Assembly (NCBI GenBank): GCA_024637145.1
Contig: JAGXFQ010000037.1
Coordinates: 44,506-108,505 of the forward strand
Source: Desulfobulbaceae bacterium
GTDB lineage: Bacteria > Desulfobacterota > Desulfobulbia > Desulfobulbales > SURF-16
Direction of reading: 5' to 3'
Length of the DNA stretch: 64,000 nt
Below, in pieces: positions 43,957 to 52,581 of this stretch. Below the pieces are notes generated by a model, which saw only the letters and a list, made by a program, of their open reading frames with translations, had not been told where the DNA came from and did not search any database. How positions within the stretch are numbered: the first letter of the stretch is position 1; the number at the start of each line of letters is the position of its first letter. The position numbers and the translations under genes are program-made.

Positions 43957-46593
43957 CTACCTGCTCTGGGCAGGAAGGGGAAACTCTTTTTTCAGGAGAG
44001 CGATTTCCTCGGCGCGGCTGGTGCAGACGCCGTCCAGGGTGGCCAGGAGCAGCCGGTGCAGCATGGCCTGAAAGCGGGGACCCGGCAGGTAGCCCAGAGC
44101 AATGAGGTCATCACCCTGCAGATGGCTGCGGCCATGACACAGCTTGGTGACATAAGAAGAGATGGCCATGCGCCCTTTTTTGTTCCGGCAACTTGCCATG
44201 GCAAAGAGAAGACCTTCATGGCGCATCTCCTTGAGGGTCTCGTAGATCTGGCTGGGCTGCAGAGGGTCTGTCTTGTTCAAAAAGGTCACCGCCCGTTTGG
44301 CTGCCACCCGCTGGGTGAGGATGATCTGGCTGTAACGGCTGGGAATCTCGAGTCTTTTGCACATCTCAGCCACATCCTGGGTTTTCAGGCAGGCGGTGAG
44401 GCCCAGGAAATAGACAATCCACAGCTCCGGGCTGGTGTCGAGGTAGAGCCTTTGATACCAGGCCACGGCATGCTCGCTTTCCCGGAGGATTTTTTTAACC
44501 CGGGTGGTCATCTTCAGGCCGGGATGGAGAAAAGGCAGGAGCCTGAAGTCATCGAGGCGGTGGAGGGCGGGCAGGGGCTCTTTTTCAGCCAGGATCAGGC
44601 GCAGTTCCTGGAAAAAGCGCCGGCCCATGGTGGCGCCGAAAAGAGCCAGTCGCACCGAGTTCTTGATCTGTTTTTCCGTGTGCTTGCCCAGCTTGAAACC
44701 CATCCGCTGTTCAAAGCGGATGGCCCGGAAAATCCGGGAGGGGTCCTCTACAAAGCTCAGATTGTGGAGGATGCGGATCATCCGGTCCTTGAGGTCATTC
44801 TGGGAGTTGAAAAAATCAACCAGCAGGCCGAACCGGTCCGGATTGAGATGGATGGCCATGGCATTTATGGTGAAATCGCGCCGGTAGAGATCAAGCTTGA
44901 TGGAACTCGACTCCACAGTGGGCATGGCGGCCGGATATTCGTAATATTCGAGACGGGCGGTGGCAATATCGATCTTCATACCGTCCGGCAGCAGCACCAC
45001 CGCGGTATTAAATTTTTCATGGGTGCAGATCGTGCCCTGGAGATGGGCGGCAAGCTTTTTGGCAAAATCAATGCCGTCACCTTCAATCACGATATCCAGG
45101 TCCAGGTTCTCCTGGCCCAGCAGGAGGTCGCGGACAAAGCCCCCCACCACATAGGCCGTGGCCCGGAAGTTGTGGGCCACTTCGCCGATGGTCTGCAGAA
45201 GCTGATACACCTCGCGGTTCAGGTTGTGGCGCAGCTGGTTGGCCAGGTTGCGATGCCGTTCCACAGAGGGCAGATTCTGGCTGCTTTTGAGGTCCGGCAG
45301 AAAGGCGGGGTCGCCGGCCAGCAGGCTGAAGAGATCGGTGCGGGTGATAATGCCCACCAGTTCCCCTTTTTCCACCACCGGGATGGTACGCTGACGGTTG
45401 CTGATGATCAGGCGCTGGATCTCCAGGAGGTTGGCCTCCGGGCCCACCACCTCAAATTCGGAGGTCATATAGCTCGCCACCGGCTCTGCGCCAAGATCGT
45501 GGTAAATGGCCTTGGCCGCCTCTCTCCTGCTCAACAGCCCGAGTATCTCTCCCTTTTTCACCACCGGGAGTACCGTGATATTGTAGCGGACAAGGGTTTT
45601 GTTGGCCTCAATGATGGAGAGGGTCGGCTCCACGGCAATAACCGGCGAGCTCATCAATTCGCCGGCCATGGAGGGCGGCCGCACCGTGCTGTGCAGGATC
45701 CCCAGCAGCTTTTCCTCCACCTGGATGAGGGAATGGTCCTTGAGGGAGGCGGCCGCGGCAGAGGCATGGCCGCCGCCGCCAAAGGCCATGGTGATCCGCC
45801 CCACATTGACTTCAGGTAGGCGGCTACGCCCGATAATATAGACCCGGTCATCCATGGCGGCCAGGGCAAAGAGAGCGGGCAGGTTTTCCATGGTCATGAA
45901 GCGCCGGACCAGCAGGGCAAACTCATCGTGATAGGCGGGGAGGATGATGCGGGCCACGGTGATGGGGATCGTATTGATGGTATAGGTGGTGGCGGATTTG
46001 ATCAGCTTATGGAGCAGGATCACCTCGTCGCTGCTCAATTCCTGGTTGATATAGTGGCTCACCGTGTCAATATCGGCACCTTGCTCCAGCAGCCAGGCCA
46101 TGGCAAGGAGATCAGCCGGGGTGGTGGAGGTAAAAATGAAATTGCCGGTATCCTCGTAAATGGCCATGGCCAGAAGAGTGGCCTCCTGCCTGGTGATGCT
46201 GATCTCCTGCTCCCGGAAGAGCTGGACAAAGAGGGTGGCGGTGGAGCCCACCTGGCGAACCTCCTCTTTGCTGCCCCGCATGGTGTCCGGGCCATCAGGA
46301 TGGTGGTCAAAGAGGTGGAGGGTGACAGCCGGGTTTTCCAGACAGCGCTGAAAAGGGCCGATGCGGGAGGCCTGGCGGGTGTCCACCACAATGAGCCGGT
46401 CAATGGCCTCAATATCAATGGAGCGCAGGCGGCTGAATTCAAAGGTGAGGCCTGATTCGTTGAGAAAGCGGCGGAGATTACGTTCCTGGGAGCCGGGAAA
46501 AACCAGCTTGGCGTTCGGATAGAGCTTACGGGCCGCCAGCATGGAGGCCATGCAGTCAAAGTCGGCGTTGAGATGGGAGGTGATGACGTCCAT
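43957..46593 (-). CDS. DHH-CBS-tRNA nucleotidyltransferase fusion (A-adding or CCA-adding type)
   Basis: This 878-aa protein has an N-terminal DHH/DHHA1 phosphoesterase module (1 to about 300; SHLNADFDCMAS, FDHHPDG, GGGGHASAAA), a pair of CBS domains (about 310-430), and a class II tRNA nucleotidyltransferase/poly(A) polymerase module (about 470-878) with VVGGFVRDLLLG and the metal-binding LDLDIVIEG. The architecture resembles Aquifex and Geobacter proteins, some of which add only A to a CC end. The DHH part may trim RNA and the CBS pair may sense adenylates; both are inference. The start has no Shine-Dalgarno sequence and is preceded directly by a pyrimidine-rich hairpin arm. Confidence 0.92.
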   Translation of the reverse strand: MDVITSHLNADFDCMASMLAARKLYPNAKLVFPGSQERNLRRFLNESGLTFEFSRLRSIDIEAIDRLIVVDTRQASRIGPFQRCLENPAVTLHLFDHHPDGPDTMRGSKEEVRQVGSTATLFVQLFREQEISITRQEATLLAMAIYEDTGNFIFTSTTPADLLAMAWLLEQGADIDTVSHYINQELSSDEVILLHKLIKSATTYTINTIPITVARIILPAYHDEFALLVRRFMTMENLPALFALAAMDDRVYIIGRSRLPEVNVGRITMAFGGGGHASAAAASLKDHSLIQVEEKLLGILHSTVRPPSMAGELMSSPVIAVEPTLSIIEANKTLVRYNITVLPVVKKGEILGLLSRREAAKAIYHDLGAEPVASYMTSEFEVVGPEANLLEIQRLIISNRQRTIPVVEKGELVGIITRTDLFSLLAGDPAFLPDLKSSQNLPSVERHRNLANQLRHNLNREVYQLLQTIGEVAHNFRATAYVVGGFVRDLLLGQENLDLDIVIEGDGIDFAKKLAAHLQGTICTHEKFNTAVVLLPDGMKIDIATARLEYYEYPAAMPTVESSSIKLDLYRRDFTINAMAIHLNPDRFGLLVDFFNSQNDLKDRMIRILHNLSFVEDPSRIFRAIRFEQRMGFKLGKHTEKQIKNSVRLALFGATMGRRFFQELRLILAEKEPLPALHRLDDFRLLPFLHPGLKMTTRVKKILRESEHAVAWYQRLYLDTSPELWIVYFLGLTACLKTQDVAEMCKRLEIPSRYSQIILTQRVAAKRAVTFLNKTDPLQPSQIYETLKEMRHEGLLFAMASCRNKKGRMAISSYVTKLCHGRSHLQGDDLIALGYLPGPRFQAMLHRLLLATLDGVCTSRAEEIALLKKEFPLPAQSR

Positions 46594-46745
46594 AAGGGGC
46601 TAGAGAAGTTAGAGAAACTAAAGGAGGTAGAGAAGAGATAGAGAAGGTCGGGAACGGGTTTCTTTACATTCTTTAACTTCTCTACCTCCTTTACCTTCTC
46701 TAATTAAGAATAGCATATTCCCCCCTCCGGGCATCCCTTTCTTTT
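46594..46745. repeat. Polypurine/polypyrimidine inverted repeat, copy A
   Basis: A purine-rich arm (46601-46649) built of AGAGAAG and AAAGGAGGTAGAG-like units is complementary to a pyrimidine-rich arm (46659-46706). The core arms 46611-46635 and 46678-46702 match at 23 of 25 positions. In the reverse-strand mRNA the purine arm follows the recombinase stop, and the pyrimidine arm ends next to the nucleotidyltransferase ATG. Confidence 0.8.
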
Positions 46746-47708
46746 TCAGCCGCGGGGGTGAAATTTCTGGTGAATGGCCTTGAGGCGGTCGCTCTCTACA
46801 TGGGTATAGATCTGGGTGGTGGCAATATCGGCATGGCCCAGCATCATTTGCACGGCCCGTAAATCCGCATCGTGGGCCAGGAGATGGCTGGCAAAGGAAT
46901 GGCGCAGGACATGGGGGGATATCTTTTTGCTGATGCCGGCGGTCCGAGCCCGTTCCTTGATGATCTGCCAGAAGCGGCCCCGGGTCATGCCCGTGCCCCG
47001 GCCGGTGACAAAGACCAGGGGGCTGGTCCGCTTCTTGATAAGGAGGGGCCGGCACATTTTGAGATAGGCGCCGAGGGTCTCCCTGGCCTCTTTGCCAAAG
47101 GGGACGAGGCGCTCCTTGTCGCCCTTGCCCAGCACCCGCAGAAAGCCGGCCTGCATATTCAGGGCGGCCAGGGGCAGAAAGACAAGCTCGGAGACGCGGA
47201 GACCCGTGGCATAGAGGAGTTGGAGCATGGCCTGGTCCCGCTGGCCCACCAGGGATGGGGGGGGATTCTGCAAGAGCTGGTCCACCTCGGTGACGGAGAG
47301 GACCTGGGGCAGGGAACGGCCTAATTTGGGAGAATCAAGATGGCTGGTGGGATCGGTGGTAATGATCTTTTCGCTGACCAGAAAACGAAAAAAGGCGCGA
47401 AAGCAGGAAAGCTTACGACTGAGGGAACGGCTGCTGACCCGGGCATTGTGGAGCGTAACGAAAAAGGCCCGCAGATGCTGGGGGGCGACGTCGGGGAGTA
47501 CCACTTTGCCTTTGTGGAGAAAGGCAAAAAGAACCTGCAGGTCGGCATGGTAGGCCGCCAGAGTATTGTGGGCCAGGCGCCGTTCCGCAGCCAGATAATG
47601 GAGAAAGATATCCCCACAGGCAATCATCTCGGCGGGCAGCTGGGCCGGCCTCTTTCTTAAGGGGCCGCGGCTGGGCGGAGATGGTTTCTGAGGCGGGTCA
47701 ATGGTCAT
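46746..47708 (-). CDS. XerC/XerD-type tyrosine recombinase
   Basis: This 320-aa site-specific recombinase has a SAM-like N-terminal DNA-binding domain (about 28-120) and a catalytic domain with Arg in ATGLRVSEL, Lys in GKGDKER, HVLRHSFASH, a second His in LGHADIATTQ and the nucleophile Tyr in QIYTH. Length and placement among housekeeping genes (rpsU upstream) point to the chromosome-dimer resolution system rather than an integrase. Which of XerC or XerD it is cannot be settled here. An N-terminal proline- and lysine-rich extension of about 25 residues is unusual. Confidence 0.92.
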   Translation of the reverse strand: MTIDPPQKPSPPSRGPLRKRPAQLPAEMIACGDIFLHYLAAERRLAHNTLAAYHADLQVLFAFLHKGKVVLPDVAPQHLRAFFVTLHNARVSSRSLSRKLSCFRAFFRFLVSEKIITTDPTSHLDSPKLGRSLPQVLSVTEVDQLLQNPPPSLVGQRDQAMLQLLYATGLRVSELVFLPLAALNMQAGFLRVLGKGDKERLVPFGKEARETLGAYLKMCRPLLIKKRTSPLVFVTGRGTGMTRGRFWQIIKERARTAGISKKISPHVLRHSFASHLLAHDADLRAVQMMLGHADIATTQIYTHVESDRLKAIHQKFHPRG

Positions 47709-47783
47709 CCAGAGTCCGGGAAGGAGCGATCCCTCTGGCCGTCCAGCTCCCGGTCTCTCCTTTCAGAAAGGCAGGAAGAGAAA

Positions 47784-47975
47784 CTAGTCACGGGGCGAGC
47801 GGGCAACCTTGCGCAGTTTGCGCTTGGCCTCGGCCTGCTTGCGGCGCCGTGCTACGCTTGGTTTCTCATAGGCCTCGCGGCGTTTGAGTTCTTTTTTCAT
47901 GCCGTCAAGCTGCAGCTTTTTCTTCAGTTGGCGAATGGCGTATTCGATATCGCCACGTACTTCAACTTCAATCAT
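47784..47975 (-). CDS. rpsU: Ribosomal protein S21
   Basis: This 63-aa basic ribosomal protein of the small subunit has IEVEVRGDIEYAIRQLKKK and a very basic C-terminal tail (ARRRKQAEAKRKLRK). S21 helps base pairing of the anti-Shine-Dalgarno end with mRNA. The ATG at 47975 follows CGGAG with good spacing; the longer tracked ORF to 48002 has no family support. A strong promoter lies 107-136 nt upstream, and the recombinase gene follows 75 nt downstream. Confidence 0.95.
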   Translation of the reverse strand: MIEVEVRGDIEYAIRQLKKKLQLDGMKKELKRREAYEKPSVARRRKQAEAKRKLRKVARSPRD

Positions 47976-48081
47976 GATAACTCCGTATAGAGACGTTGGC
48001 ACCGCGCATCTAAGGCAGTGCAGATATATATCTGACCTGGTCGGTTCATTTCAGGATGCATAAAAGCAAAAACAAACAGAC

Positions 48082-48111
48082 TCTATAAAGGATCAGGCGC
48101 GGCCTTGTCAA
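48082..48111 (-). promoter_or_regulatory. Sigma-70 promoter for rpsU
   Basis: On the reverse strand TTGACA (48106-48111), an 18-nt spacer and TATAGA (48082-48087) form a near-consensus promoter before rpsU. Confidence 0.65.
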
Positions 48112-48139
48112 TGGATTTCCTGGCCGCAGCCACAATTTT

Positions 48140-49477
48140 TCAACCCTTGGGCCTGATCAGATGGATCACAATATCCACCAGCTCGGCTGCCTCCGGGCCT
48201 TTGACAATCACCTCATCGGCGCCGGCGGCCAGGGCCTCCTTCTTGGCCTGGGCCAGGTGGTCACTGGTGAAGACGATGAGTTTGATGGGATAGGTCAAGA
48301 TCTTGCGCACCTTCTTGACCACCTCCAGGCCGGAGAGTTCCGGCAGCATAAAGTCGATGATGGCGGCATCAGGCTTCTCTTCCAGGATGAGTTCCAGCCC
48401 CTTGCGGCTGTCGGTGGCGGTGAGCGGAACAAAACCGGCCTTTTGAAAGAGACGGGCATAGAGATTGGCGATCACTGGATTGTCATCGATAATAACAATC
48501 TTCTTGGCGATCGCCTCGACTGCCTCCTCTTTCTGTTCCCCCACCTCCAGGATGAGAATCTTGTCACCCGCTGCCAGAATGGTGGCTGGATTCGGGTGGA
48601 TGAAATCGGCGCCCTGGCGTCGGAGGCCGATGATCTGCCGGTCCATCTTGGCGGCCAGATCAGCGATGGTCTGCTCTGCCATGCTGGAGCCTTCCTTGAT
48701 TTCCACCCATTGCGGCTTGATGGTGATCAGTTGGCCGATGACTTCCGGCAGATGGCCGGTGGCGCAGAGGATGCTCTCGGCAATATGCTTGCCGGCAGTG
48801 GCATGGGGCGAGACCACGCTGTCGGCCCCGGCCTTGATGATTTTCTGTTCAGCTGAAGATTCGGCGGAGCGGGTAATGATGCGCAAAATCGGGTTTAACT
48901 CCCGGGCCGTCAGGGTGGTGAAAAGGTTGAGGGGGTCGGAGTGGAGCAGGGCGAGAAGACCGTTGGCCCGTTTAATCCCGGCCTGGAGCAGGTTTTCGTC
49001 GGCGCTGGCATCACCTTCAATATAGGTGAGTCCCTCCTCCTTGATTTTTTCACAGGTGGCCGCCGAAGACTCAATGATAACAAAGGGGATATGGTGTTCA
49101 GAAAAATATTGGCCTGCCGCCTGACCCACCCGGCCATAGCCGCAGATAATATAATGGTTGTGGAGTTTGTTGATACGTGCCTGCATTTTTTTTCTCTCCG
49201 TCTTTTTGCTCCATATCTGTTCCAGGAGGGATTCGGCGATACCGCGACTTGCATAGGCCAGACCAGCCAGGCCGAAAAAAATCAGAAAAACGGTAAAGAG
49301 GCGGCCCGGCCCTGAAAGGGGCTTAACCTCGGCAAAACCAACCGTGGTGATGGTGATCACCGTCATGTAGAGGGCATCAAGAACACTATACTGTTCCAGG
49401 AGCATATAGCCTGATATGCCAAAGGTAAAGACGGCCAGGCAGAAGAGAAGGGCTATGGCCAGGCGTTTTGACTTCAT
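48140..49477 (-). CDS. K+ channel-RCK protein fused to a response-regulator receiver domain
   Basis: This 445-aa membrane protein has TM1 (about 7-27), a pore loop with filter TVGFAE (45-50; consensus TVGYGD or TVGFGE), TM2 (about 58-80), a TrkA-N/RCK domain (107-240, IICGYGRVGQ), a TrkA-C domain (about 245-315) and a C-terminal CheY-like receiver (326-445). The receiver keeps the acidic pair D331/D332, phosphoacceptor D375, T404/S405 and K426, so it could be phosphorylated. RCK rings open such channels on ligand binding. The added receiver suggests gating by a two-component signal, which is an inference. It appears monocistronic. Confidence 0.9.
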   Translation of the reverse strand: MKSKRLAIALLFCLAVFTFGISGYMLLEQYSVLDALYMTVITITTVGFAEVKPLSGPGRLFTVFLIFFGLAGLAYASRGIAESLLEQIWSKKTERKKMQARINKLHNHYIICGYGRVGQAAGQYFSEHHIPFVIIESSAATCEKIKEEGLTYIEGDASADENLLQAGIKRANGLLALLHSDPLNLFTTLTARELNPILRIITRSAESSAEQKIIKAGADSVVSPHATAGKHIAESILCATGHLPEVIGQLITIKPQWVEIKEGSSMAEQTIADLAAKMDRQIIGLRRQGADFIHPNPATILAAGDKILILEVGEQKEEAVEAIAKKIVIIDDNPVIANLYARLFQKAGFVPLTATDSRKGLELILEEKPDAAIIDFMLPELSGLEVVKKVRKILTYPIKLIVFTSDHLAQAKKEALAAGADEVIVKGPEAAELVDIVIHLIRPKG

Positions 49478-49567
49478 AGGTTTTTCTGCTCCTTGGTAAG
49501 GAGAGGGGTCAACAACCCTCCTGCCCTGAGTCTAGGCTATAAAGCAGCTGTAATGCAAAAAAAAGAG

Positions 49568-49631
49568 GTAACCAGTTACGGTTCCGTGGTTTCGACCCTA
49601 TCCGCATTCGGATTGCGACCTGAATAGTTAC
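49568..49631. repeat. Possible short intergenic repeat upstream of the channel gene
   Basis: About 64 bp bounded by GTAAC (49568-49572) and GTTAC (49627-49631), with an inner ATCCG-CATT-CGGAT hairpin (49600-49613). It contains no ORF. It looks like a small mobile-type repeat, but no second copy is in this window. Confidence 0.3.
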
Positions 49632-49678
49632 AAAAAAGAGAGCATTTCTTGCCCTGGGGGCGCTTTTCAGGCGGCGCT

Positions 49679-51055
49679 TTAAAAGATCTTGCCCGGATTA
49701 ATGATATTTTGAGGATCAAAGAGCTTCTTGAGCTGGCGCTGGATATCCAGGCTAGTTGCCGAGAGTTCCAGGTCCAGAAAGGGCGCCTTGGTAAGACCGA
49801 CGCCATGTTCGCCAGAGAGGGAGCCCTTGAGCCGTATCACCTCCTGGAACAGGGCCTTCTGGGCCTCTCTGCCCCGGCGGACCTCCTCCTGGTCTGCCTT
49901 GTCCAGCATGATGTTGACATGGATATTGCCGTCGCCGGCATGGCCGAAGGTGAAAATGGGCAGGCGGCAGCGGTGGCCAAGCTCCTCGGCGCAGGCCACC
50001 AGGGCCGCAATAGCGCTGCGGGGCACCACCACATCCTCGCTGATCTTGTGGGGTCTCAAGGTAAAGGCGGCCGGCGACACGCAGCGGCGGGCCTGCCAGA
50101 GGGCGGCCACCTCTTCAGGGCTCTGGGCCTGCTGGCGGTGGAGAATCTCCGGGCGGCTGTCCAGAAAATCGTTGAGCCGGGCGGATTGTAGCGCCACGGA
50201 GTCGGGGTCGCCATCGAGTTCCACCAGGAGCATGGCCCGGGTAGCCGCCGGCAGGGGAAAGGGGAGTTTGTCCGCCACCAGATTCAGGGCCGTGTTGTCC
50301 AGATATTCCAGGGTGGAGGGGGTCTGTTCTTTGAGCAGGGTAGCCACCAGGGCCACGGCCTGGTGCATGTCGGTGAAGAGAAGCAGCAGGGTCTTGCTGG
50401 CCGTGGGGCGGGCGATCAGCCGCAGGATGATCTTGGTGATAATGGCCAGGGTGCCCTCGGAACCGATAAAGAGCCGGGTGAGGTCGTACCCCACCACGCC
50501 TTTGCGGGTGCGCACCCCGGTTTCAAGGATGCGGCCGTCCGCCAGCACCACTTCAAGACCGAGGACATAATCGCGGGTAACGCCATACTTGACGGCGCTG
50601 GGGCCGCCGGCGCCTTCCGCCACATTGCCGCCCAGGGTGCAGAATTTGAGGCTGGCCGGGTCAGGGGGGTAGAAGAGGCCAAGGGGGGCCAGGGCAGCGC
50701 CCAGGTTGCCGGTGATCACCCCTGGTTCCACAACCGCCAGCTGGTTGGCCTCATCTATCTCCAGGATGCGATTCATCCGGGCCAGGGCCAGAACCAGGCC
50801 GCCAGCCACCGGCAGGGAGCCGCCGCTCATGCCGCTGCCGGCGCCGCGCGGCACCACGGCAAAGCCGCTGGCGCTGGCCAGGGCCATGATCCGGCTTATC
50901 TGTTTTGTGGTATCTGGAAAGGCCACGGCCTCGGGAACATACTCCTGGCCGGTGCCATCATAGGAATAGCATTGTCTCTCCTCCAGGGCCGTCTCCAGCC
51001 GCTCCGCGCCGACAATATCTTTCAGGGCTTCTATTATATGGCTATCCATTGACAA
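49679..51055 (-). CDS. FAD-linked oxidase of the GlcD family (glycolate/D-lactate dehydrogenase-like)
   Basis: This 458-aa flavoprotein has a PCMH-type FAD-binding domain (about 40-215; VVPRGAGSGMSGGSLP, LGGNVAEGAGGPSAVKYG) and the GlcD C-terminal domain (HAGDGNIHVNIM, GSLSGEHGVGLTK). It oxidises a 2-hydroxy acid such as glycolate or D-lactate. The FeS partner GlcF is not adjacent, so the electron acceptor is unknown. The tracked start is a TTG with GAGGAG 5 nt upstream; an ATG two codons later (51049) is the alternative. A MITE-like repeat begins 24 nt upstream. Confidence 0.9.
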   Translation of the reverse strand: MSMDSHIIEALKDIVGAERLETALEERQCYSYDGTGQEYVPEAVAFPDTTKQISRIMALASASGFAVVPRGAGSGMSGGSLPVAGGLVLALARMNRILEIDEANQLAVVEPGVITGNLGAALAPLGLFYPPDPASLKFCTLGGNVAEGAGGPSAVKYGVTRDYVLGLEVVLADGRILETGVRTRKGVVGYDLTRLFIGSEGTLAIITKIILRLIARPTASKTLLLLFTDMHQAVALVATLLKEQTPSTLEYLDNTALNLVADKLPFPLPAATRAMLLVELDGDPDSVALQSARLNDFLDSRPEILHRQQAQSPEEVAALWQARRCVSPAAFTLRPHKISEDVVVPRSAIAALVACAEELGHRCRLPIFTFGHAGDGNIHVNIMLDKADQEEVRRGREAQKALFQEVIRLKGSLSGEHGVGLTKAPFLDLELSATSLDIQRQLKKLFDPQNIINPGKIF

Positions 51056-51078
51056 GGGTGCTCCTCAGTTGCTAATTG

Positions 51079-51259
51079 TGATGGACTCGTAAAAAGTCCA
51101 TCGTACCACTTGAGATGGCTAAGCAGATAGCGCAGACTTCGAAAACTTTGATATACAAGAAGTGGTGGTGTCGAGGGCACGGAAGCGTACTGCGGTACGC
51201 TGAGTACCCGAGATCCCGCCACGACGCAGGAGATCGGAGTTTTTTGCGACGCCATCAAT
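51079..51259. mobile_element. 181-bp MITE-like element with terminal inverted repeats
   Basis: The left end TGATGGACTCGTAAAAAGTCC and the right end, read in reverse as TTGATGGCGTCGCAAAAAACTCC, are similar inverted repeats. The interior holds palindromic pieces (GCGTACTGCGGTACGC) and no credible gene. This end sequence is typical of non-autonomous repeats in Desulfobacterota. It sits between divergently transcribed genes (GlcD-type oxidase and ddl). Confidence 0.6.
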
Positions 51260-51396
51260 TGTGGGAAGTCTTGTCTGCTGATTACCATGAAGGAGACAAA
51301 GTACGAAGATTTTGTTGCACTCCGTGAGCGGCGCTGAAAGAGGGGACCCTTTCTCGCCGGCCCCATGGCAATCATCCCGTCACCAAGGAGATCATT

Positions 51397-52332
51397 ATGG
51401 CAGGAAAAATAAGGCTGGCCCTCATTGCCGGCGGCAAGTCGGGGGAGAGAGAGGTCTCCCTGGCCGGGGCCCGCGGCGTGCTCGCCGCCCTGGACACCAA
51501 TAAATACCAGGTGCGTCAGTATGATCCGGCCACGGACCTGGCCCGGCTGGTGGCCGATGCCGACAGCCTGGATGTCGCCTTCATCCTGCTCCATGGCCCC
51601 CTGGGTGAGGATGGCTCCATGCAGGGCACCCTGGATCTCCTGGGCATTCCCTATCAGGGTGCCGGGGTCTTGGGGAGCGCCCTGGCCATGGATAAGGATC
51701 TGGCCAAGAAGTTGTATCAGCAGGCGGGCCTGAAGGTGGCCGCTTGGCAGATGGCCACCCCGGCGGATATCGCTGATCCCGCCCTTCTGGCCGCCCGCTT
51801 GCACCTGCCGGTGGTGGTGAAGCCCATCCGCCAAGGCTCCAGCCTGGGCATGTCTCTTGCCCATGACGAGCAGGAGCTCGCCGTGGCCCTGGCCCTGGCC
51901 TTTAAGTATGATGACCAGGTGATGGTGGAGGAGTTTATCCAGGGCCGGGAGATCACCTGCGGCGTGCTGGGGAATAAGGAGCTGCGCGCCCTGCCCCTGG
52001 TGGAGATTATTCCCGGCGCGGAGTACCCCTTCTTTGATTACCAGGCCAAGTATCAGCCCGGGGCCAGCAAAGAGATATGTCCGGCCGAGTTTGATGCCGA
52101 GACCACCCGCCAGGCCCAGGAGTATGGCATCAGGGCCCACCAGGCCCTCAAACTGAAAGGCTATAGCCGTACGGATATGATTGTGGTGGAGAGCGGCGAC
52201 ATCTATGTCATTGAGACCAACACCATCCCCGGCATGACCCAGACCAGCCTGCTGCCCCAGGCCGCCAAGGCCTTTGGCCTTGATTTCGGGCAGCTTGTCG
52301 ATCGCCTTATCGAGCTGGCCCTGGAGGAGTGA
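51397..52332 (+). CDS. ddl: Ddl, D-alanine--D-alanine ligase
   Basis: This 311-aa ATP-grasp enzyme joins two D-Ala for peptidoglycan precursors. Visible motifs are AGGKSGEREVSLAGA, HGPLGEDGSMQG, the ATP-grasp stretch VVVKPIRQGSSLGMS, and the metal/substrate site VIETNTIPGMTQTSL. The C-terminal Tyr/Phe specificity position was not resolved by alignment, so D-Ala-D-Lac activity is not excluded. AAGGAG lies 6 nt before the ATG. The gene is isolated, with a MITE-like repeat upstream and a terminator downstream. Confidence 0.95.
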   Translation: MAGKIRLALIAGGKSGEREVSLAGARGVLAALDTNKYQVRQYDPATDLARLVADADSLDVAFILLHGPLGEDGSMQGTLDLLGIPYQGAGVLGSALAMDKDLAKKLYQQAGLKVAAWQMATPADIADPALLAARLHLPVVVKPIRQGSSLGMSLAHDEQELAVALALAFKYDDQVMVEEFIQGREITCGVLGNKELRALPLVEIIPGAEYPFFDYQAKYQPGASKEICPAEFDAETTRQAQEYGIRAHQALKLKGYSRTDMIVVESGDIYVIETNTIPGMTQTSLLPQAAKAFGLDFGQLVDRLIELALEE

Positions 52333-52338
52333 TGAGCT

Positions 52339-52382
52339 AAAAAAACCTCCTGCCTTCAAATAAGAAGGCAGGAGGTTTTTTT
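52339..52382. terminator. Rho-independent terminator after ddl
   Basis: The perfect 12-bp stem CCTCCTGCCTTC/GAAGGCAGGAGG with AAATAA loop is preceded by A6 and followed by T7. Confidence 0.93.
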
Positions 52383-52420
52383 AGGCGCTCTGTCTGCCGC
52401 GGGGCCCTAACAGCCCTGGT

Positions 52421-52460
52421 CTTCGACAGGCTCAGAGACCGCTCCCTGGGCCTGTCGAAG
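52421..52460. repeat. CTTCGACAGGC inverted repeat
   Basis: CTTCGACAGGC (52421-52431) and GCCTGTCGAAG (52450-52460) are perfect inverted arms. The CTTCGACAGGCTCAG motif is a widespread intergenic repeat in many bacterial genomes. Confidence 0.6.
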
Positions 52461-52508
52461 GGCCCGACTCCCTGCTCGTACAGGGCGGAATGGAGGACTG
52501 CATTATAT

Positions 52509-52554
52509 AAAAAAAGAGGGATTCCAGAGCATCATCTGGAATCCCTCTTTTTTT
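52509..52554. terminator. Bidirectional terminator near the serS 3' end
   Basis: The perfect 12-bp stem GAGGGATTCCAG/CTGGAATCCCTC with an 8-nt loop has A and T runs on either side. It serves serS on the reverse strand and backs up the ddl terminator. Confidence 0.92.
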
Positions 52555-52581
52555 ATGCCTTATGGCGTCTGCCGCGGGGCC

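Noticed and set aside
44056-45819. 587-aa forward ORF
   Set aside because: Antisense shadow of the DHH-CBS-nucleotidyltransferase gene.
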